64,000 nt of DNA from Chitinophagales bacterium (GTDB lineage: Bacteria > Bacteroidota > Bacteroidia > Chitinophagales > Chitinophagaceae), in contig JAJPKJ010000036.1 of the NCBI GenBank assembly GCA_021323755.1, positions 62,001 to 126,000 of the forward strand. The letters are read 5' to 3'. Shown here piece by piece: positions 60,670 through 64,000 of this stretch (its first letter is position 1; the number at the start of each line of letters is the position of its first letter). The notes beneath the pieces were generated by a model. That model ran no database searches, was not told the DNA's origin, and saw only the letters and a program-made list of their open reading frames with translations. The translations under genes and the position numbers were made by a program.

Positions 60670-62463
60670 ATGACAAAATTTAAACCATACTGTTTTTTGT
60701 GTGCGATAATACTATTGAGTTATGGAAAAGGTTTTTCCCAATATAAATTGCAAGTAAAATCCGTAGACAAGGACTCTTCGTTTTTCGATAAAAATCTGCC
60801 GTTACAAACTTTATTCAAGAGCAAATCCGTTTGCCTGGAATATATTTATGAGCTACCCACACTATTGCAATCAAAAGGTTTTATTAATGCATCCATTGAC
60901 AGCATGAAGGTTGATTCAGCAAAAGCAATGGTTCAATTGTATGTCGGCAATAGCTTTAAATGGGCTTATATAGATACCAAATATATTGACAAAGCAGTTT
61001 TAGAAGCAGTAGCCTGGAATGAAAAGAATTTCGCGGGAAAGCCTATCAATTTTGAACAATTACAGCATGTTGAGCAAAACATGCTGGATTATATGGAGAA
61101 CAACGGTTACCCATTTGCCAAGATAGAATTAGACAGTGTTAATTTGAATAACGATGACCTAAAAGCAAACTTAAAAATTGAAAAAGGTCCATTATACAAG
61201 ATCGATAGCATTCGCGTGTATGGATCGGCAAAAATATCTGCCGATTTTTTACAGCATTACCTGAATATTCCCAATGGCGGCATTTATAAGAAAGAAAAGC
61301 TTCAGCAAATCAGCAAGAAATTATTAGAGTTGCCATACGTGCAGGAACAACAACCATGGAATCTTACATTACTGGGAACCGGATGCGTAATAAACGTTTA
61401 TCTTAAACCTAAAAAAAGCAGCCAGATAGATGCTCTTGTTGGTTTTATGCCGAGCAATAATGCGTTAACCTCGAACAAGATATTGATCACGGGTCAGGCG
61501 ACCATCAGTTTACAAAATGCGCTGGGGAATGGAGAAGGGATCGGACTTAACTGGGAGCAGATTCAGCAAAGTTCCCCCCGGTTGAATCTATCTTTCAAAC
61601 AGCCCTATTTGTTTAATTCGCCATTTGGCGTAAATACCTCTTTTGATCTTTTCAAAAAAGATTCTTCCTACATAAATATCAATCTGTTATTAGGCTTGCA
61701 ATATGCTGCCTCTGCAACTCAAACCAGCAGCATTTTCATCCAAAGTTTCATTTCCAATTTACTTACAATAGACAGCGCGCAGATAATAGCCACCCATCAA
61801 TTACCAAACCAAGCAGATGTAAGCTCAGTGAATATCGGGCTTAGTTATGAATTCAATAACACCAATTACCGGTTTAACCCGCAGAGAGGCAATGAATTTT
61901 CTTTTACCGGTTCAACCGGCATAAAAAAAATAAAAAAGAATGCGACGATTGTTAAGCTTATAGATCCTCTGGATTCAGGTTTTTCATTCAACGCGTTATA
62001 TGATACCATAAAGCTAAGTTCATACCAATTTAAATTGCAAAGTTCGGGTGCACATTATTTTCCGCTTGGGCATGCGACAACACTTAAACTCGGCTACAAT
62101 GCCGGTTTATTCCAAAGTCCGAATAATTTTTTAAATGAACTTTTTCAAATCGGAGGTTATAAATTATTACGCGGTTTTGATGAAGAAAGCATTTATGCAT
62201 CGAAATATGCAGTGGGCACTGTAGAATATCGTTACCTTATCGGGCAAAATTCTTTTCTGTTTTCTTTTGTTGATTATGGATGGGCCAATAATAATTTGTC
62301 TGGATATAATTTAAACAGCATTTATTTAGGAATTGGGCTCGGGCTTGCATTTGAAACGAAAGCCGGCATTTTTAATCTCTCCTATGCGATCGGAAAACAA
62401 GATGGCAGCAGTTTAAATTTCAGGCAGGCGAAAATTCATTTGGGTTATGCAACTTTTTTTTAG
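60670..62463 (+). CDS. BamA/TamA-like outer-membrane protein
   Basis: A 597-residue protein with signal LCAIILLSYGKGFSQ, POTRA-like repeats in the first third (VEQNMLDYMENNGYPFAKIELDSV and GPLYKIDSIRVYGSAKI) and a beta-barrel with the Omp85 pattern (YRFNPQRGNEFSFTGS, GGYKLLRGFDEESIYAS, then a strand ending YATFF). It is shorter than BamA and more like TamA or another surface-antigen insertase. It probably helps insert or export outer-membrane proteins. Start ATG at 60670 fits the signal peptide; an ATG at 60661 is possible. Confidence 0.85.
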   Translation: MTKFKPYCFLCAIILLSYGKGFSQYKLQVKSVDKDSSFFDKNLPLQTLFKSKSVCLEYIYELPTLLQSKGFINASIDSMKVDSAKAMVQLYVGNSFKWAYIDTKYIDKAVLEAVAWNEKNFAGKPINFEQLQHVEQNMLDYMENNGYPFAKIELDSVNLNNDDLKANLKIEKGPLYKIDSIRVYGSAKISADFLQHYLNIPNGGIYKKEKLQQISKKLLELPYVQEQQPWNLTLLGTGCVINVYLKPKKSSQIDALVGFMPSNNALTSNKILITGQATISLQNALGNGEGIGLNWEQIQQSSPRLNLSFKQPYLFNSPFGVNTSFDLFKKDSSYININLLLGLQYAASATQTSSIFIQSFISNLLTIDSAQIIATHQLPNQADVSSVNIGLSYEFNNTNYRFNPQRGNEFSFTGSTGIKKIKKNATIVKLIDPLDSGFSFNALYDTIKLSSYQFKLQSSGAHYFPLGHATTLKLGYNAGLFQSPNNFLNELFQIGGYKLLRGFDEESIYASKYAVGTVEYRYLIGQNSFLFSFVDYGWANNNLSGYNLNSIYLGIGLGLAFETKAGIFNLSYAIGKQDGSSLNFRQAKIHLGYATFF

Positions 62464-62484
62464 AAGTTCTTTATAATAAAACGA

Positions 62485-62514
62485 TTGTTGAATTAAACTA
62501 CTATAATATTTTTG
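62485..62514 (+). promoter_or_regulatory. Bacteroidota promoter for DUF4271-hemD operon
   Basis: TTG at 62485-62487, 19-base spacer, TATTTTTG at 62507-62514, a full match to the Bacteroidota -33/-7 arrangement. Start of transcription is expected near 62521, about 11 bases before the GTG start of the DUF4271 gene. Confidence 0.6.
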
Positions 62515-62531
62515 TAACGCAACTACAAACC

Positions 62532-63491
62532 GTGATTAAATTCTTCCTCTCCTTTTTTACTGCGATCTTTTTTACAACCGGCCTGGTTGCGCAAACCAGT
62601 AATGATTCAACCAAAAAAGACTCTCCGGTTGAAACTAAACTCGCACCCATCCGGGATTCAACGAACAATACAAAAGACAGTACCATAATAAAACCGGATT
62701 CTTCAACTTTCCCAAATAAGGGATCAGAGTTCCCAGACGAGATTGTCTTATTCAAGAAAGTATTATCAATGAATGCTTATTTTAATTTTTTAGGGAAAAG
62801 ACAAGTCCAGTTATCTCAGGAGCACAATTCATCATCAACAGATTATTTATTCTATTTGCTGGTAAGCATCCTGCTTTATTTTGGACTGATACGTGTGTTC
62901 TTTGAAAAATACATGAACAACCTTTTTCAACTTTTCTTCCGGATTTCCATGCGCCAGCAACAGATACGGGAACAACTCTTGCAAACGCCATTGCCTTCAC
63001 TATTGTTAAACGTATTGTTTGTCATTTCAGGCGGATTATATGGCTGTTTTCTCATTGAATATTATCGGATGACCGATCAATTTAATTTTCCTTCATTATT
63101 GGCTTATTGTTGCGGAAGTCTGTTCTTACTGTACCTGGTAAAATTTGCCTTGCTCAAATGCTGCGGCTGGATATTCAATATAAAAAAGGCAGCGGATGCC
63201 TATATTTTTGTTGTTTTCCTGATTAATAAAATGCTGGGCATATTACTGATCCCCTTCCTCATTATAATGGCCTTTGCGAATAATAATGATGTTGACCAGA
63301 TCATCATTACCATTTCTTTTATCCTTTTGATCATATTATTCATTTATCGCTTTAGTGCAGGTTACAGGCAAGTAAGAACAGAAATAAAAATAAGTATATT
63401 CCATTTTTTTATCTACCTTTGCGCCTTCGAAATAACGCCGCTTATATTGATTTATAAGTTGTTCTTGTCGAATTTGGAAAAAGCTTTTTAA
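62532..63491 (+). CDS. DUF4271 membrane protein
   Basis: A 319-residue membrane protein with a signal-like first segment (FLSFFTAIFFTTGLVAQ), a Ser/Thr/Lys/Asp-rich linker (about residues 22-65), then about six helices including LLYLVKFALLKCCGW and LGILLIPFLIIMAF. DUF4271 proteins sit next to hemD in many Bacteroidota, as here, and may assist tetrapyrrole or heme-related work at the membrane; the role is not proven. The start is GTG at 62532, matched by the promoter spacing. Confidence 0.85.
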   Translation: MIKFFLSFFTAIFFTTGLVAQTSNDSTKKDSPVETKLAPIRDSTNNTKDSTIIKPDSSTFPNKGSEFPDEIVLFKKVLSMNAYFNFLGKRQVQLSQEHNSSSTDYLFYLLVSILLYFGLIRVFFEKYMNNLFQLFFRISMRQQQIREQLLQTPLPSLLLNVLFVISGGLYGCFLIEYYRMTDQFNFPSLLAYCCGSLFLLYLVKFALLKCCGWIFNIKKAADAYIFVVFLINKMLGILLIPFLIIMAFANNNDVDQIIITISFILLIILFIYRFSAGYRQVRTEIKISIFHFFIYLCAFEITPLILIYKLFLSNLEKAF

Positions 63492-63518
63492 CTTTGCAAA
63501 ATCTTATAGCTAATTCAC

Positions 63519-64000
63519 ATGATTAAAAACGGTGAAAAAAACGCTGGCAATTTATCGTCCGCTAAACTCATCAAGAAAATTTTAATCACCCAACCCAGGC
63601 CGGAAACTGATAAGTCTCCATATTTTGAATTGACCAGGAAATATGAGGTTGAATTGGCGTTTCATCCCTTCATTCGTCTTGAGCCTGTTGCCGCAAAAGA
63701 CTTTCGTAAGCAAAAAATAGATATTCTTAATTACACGGCAATCATTTTTACCAGCCGTCATGCAATTGATCATTTTTTCAGGATCTGTGAGGAAATGAAG
63801 ATAAATGTATCTCAGGACACGAAGTATTTTTGCATCACCGAGGCGGTAGCATTATATCTCCAAAAGTTTATTTTATATAGGAAAAGAAAAGTATTTTATG
63901 GTGCTGACGGCACCAATAAAAGCATGTTTGATGTGATCAATAAACACAAAGAGAATGAAAAATTTCTTTATCCCGGGTCCGAAAATCAGCAGGATAATGA
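63519..64000 (+). CDS. hemD: Uroporphyrinogen-III synthase (partial)
   Basis: The first 160 codons of a gene that runs off the window. The sequence KKILITQPRPETDKSPYFEL and AIIFTSRHAIDHFFRICEEM, followed by GTNKSMFDVI, matches HemD, which closes and inverts the D ring to make uroporphyrinogen III. It lies 27 bases after the DUF4271 gene stop, the usual Bacteroidota order. The C-terminus is not visible. Confidence 0.85.
   Translation, partial: MIKNGEKNAGNLSSAKLIKKILITQPRPETDKSPYFELTRKYEVELAFHPFIRLEPVAAKDFRKQKIDILNYTAIIFTSRHAIDHFFRICEEMKINVSQDTKYFCITEAVALYLQKFILYRKRKVFYGADGTNKSMFDVINKHKENEKFLYPGSENQQDN

Noticed and set aside
1-64000. CRISPR arrays, insertion sequences, integrases and phage genes
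   Set aside because: None seen. No regularly spaced repeats and no transposase, integrase or phage structural genes appear in the frames read.

Overview
The window looks like ordinary chromosome from a low-GC member of the phylum Bacteroidota, most like the Chitinophagaceae or Sphingobacteriia. The signs are a SusC/SusD outer-membrane pair, a type IX secretion C-terminal domain, many lipoproteins with a lipobox ending in Cys, TAnnTTTG-type promoter elements with almost no Shine-Dalgarno sequences, a BatB/BatC pair, a DUF4271-hemD pair, and the large three-domain form of IspG. No phage, insertion sequence, integrase or CRISPR array was seen. The family assignment is inference from gene content.

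Layout. 1-3.7 kb: two EamA permeases, a polyprenol-phosphate mannosyltransferase, a DnaQ-type exonuclease and a 40-residue lipoprotein with its own promoter and terminator. 3.7-12.5 kb: a nutrient-uptake locus on the minus strand (SusC, SusD, then a giant FG-GAP/ASPIC-UnbV lipoprotein). 12.9-17 kb: a small lipoprotein, two rRNA pseudouridine synthases, an LTxxQ periplasmic protein and rlmN. 17-20.6 kb: a class D beta-lactamase lipoprotein, a shortened Bat operon (BatB, BatC) and an alpha/beta hydrolase. 20.6-30.7 kb: metabolism (ispG, galK/galM divergent pair, nadB, a MurU-like nucleotidyltransferase) and a YncE-propeller/phosphoesterase fusion. 31-35.5 kb: a methyltransferase, an ECF sigma factor with a membrane partner, and the most unusual part of the window: a DUF4242-pseudocyclase-AraC regulator, a pair of 25-bp direct repeats exactly 33 bp apart, and an exported second DUF4242 protein, followed by an OsmC protein.

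35.6-40.4 kb: umuDC-type error-prone polymerase genes in which the UmuD protein has lost both catalytic residues, a degenerate GxxExxY protein, a PA0069-type radical SAM protein and an exported TIM-barrel isomerase. 40.5-46.4 kb: a T9SS-sorted protein, a LytS-like protein that has lost its phosphoacceptor histidine, a 564-bp gap with an orphan terminator, an intact LytS/LytTR two-component pair, an exported PepSY-like protein and tRNA-Arg(CCG). 46.4-53.7 kb: MarC, a CWC protein, and a vitamin B12 uptake operon (BtuG-like propeller and BtuB-like receptor) behind a cobalamin riboswitch; then an outer-membrane barrel and another TonB-dependent receptor. 53.8-64 kb: an amino acid permease, a TolC/HlyD pair with no pump beside it, gpsA, hemW, a BamA/TamA-like protein, a DUF4271 protein, and the start of hemD, which runs off the window.

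Much of the gene content serves the cell envelope (uptake, efflux, lipoproteins, outer-membrane assembly). The strongest candidates for something undescribed are the two-DUF4242 regulatory cassette at 33.3-35.0 kb, the UmuD-like protein without its Ser-Lys dyad, and the LytS-like pseudokinase divergent from an intact LytS/LytTR pair.
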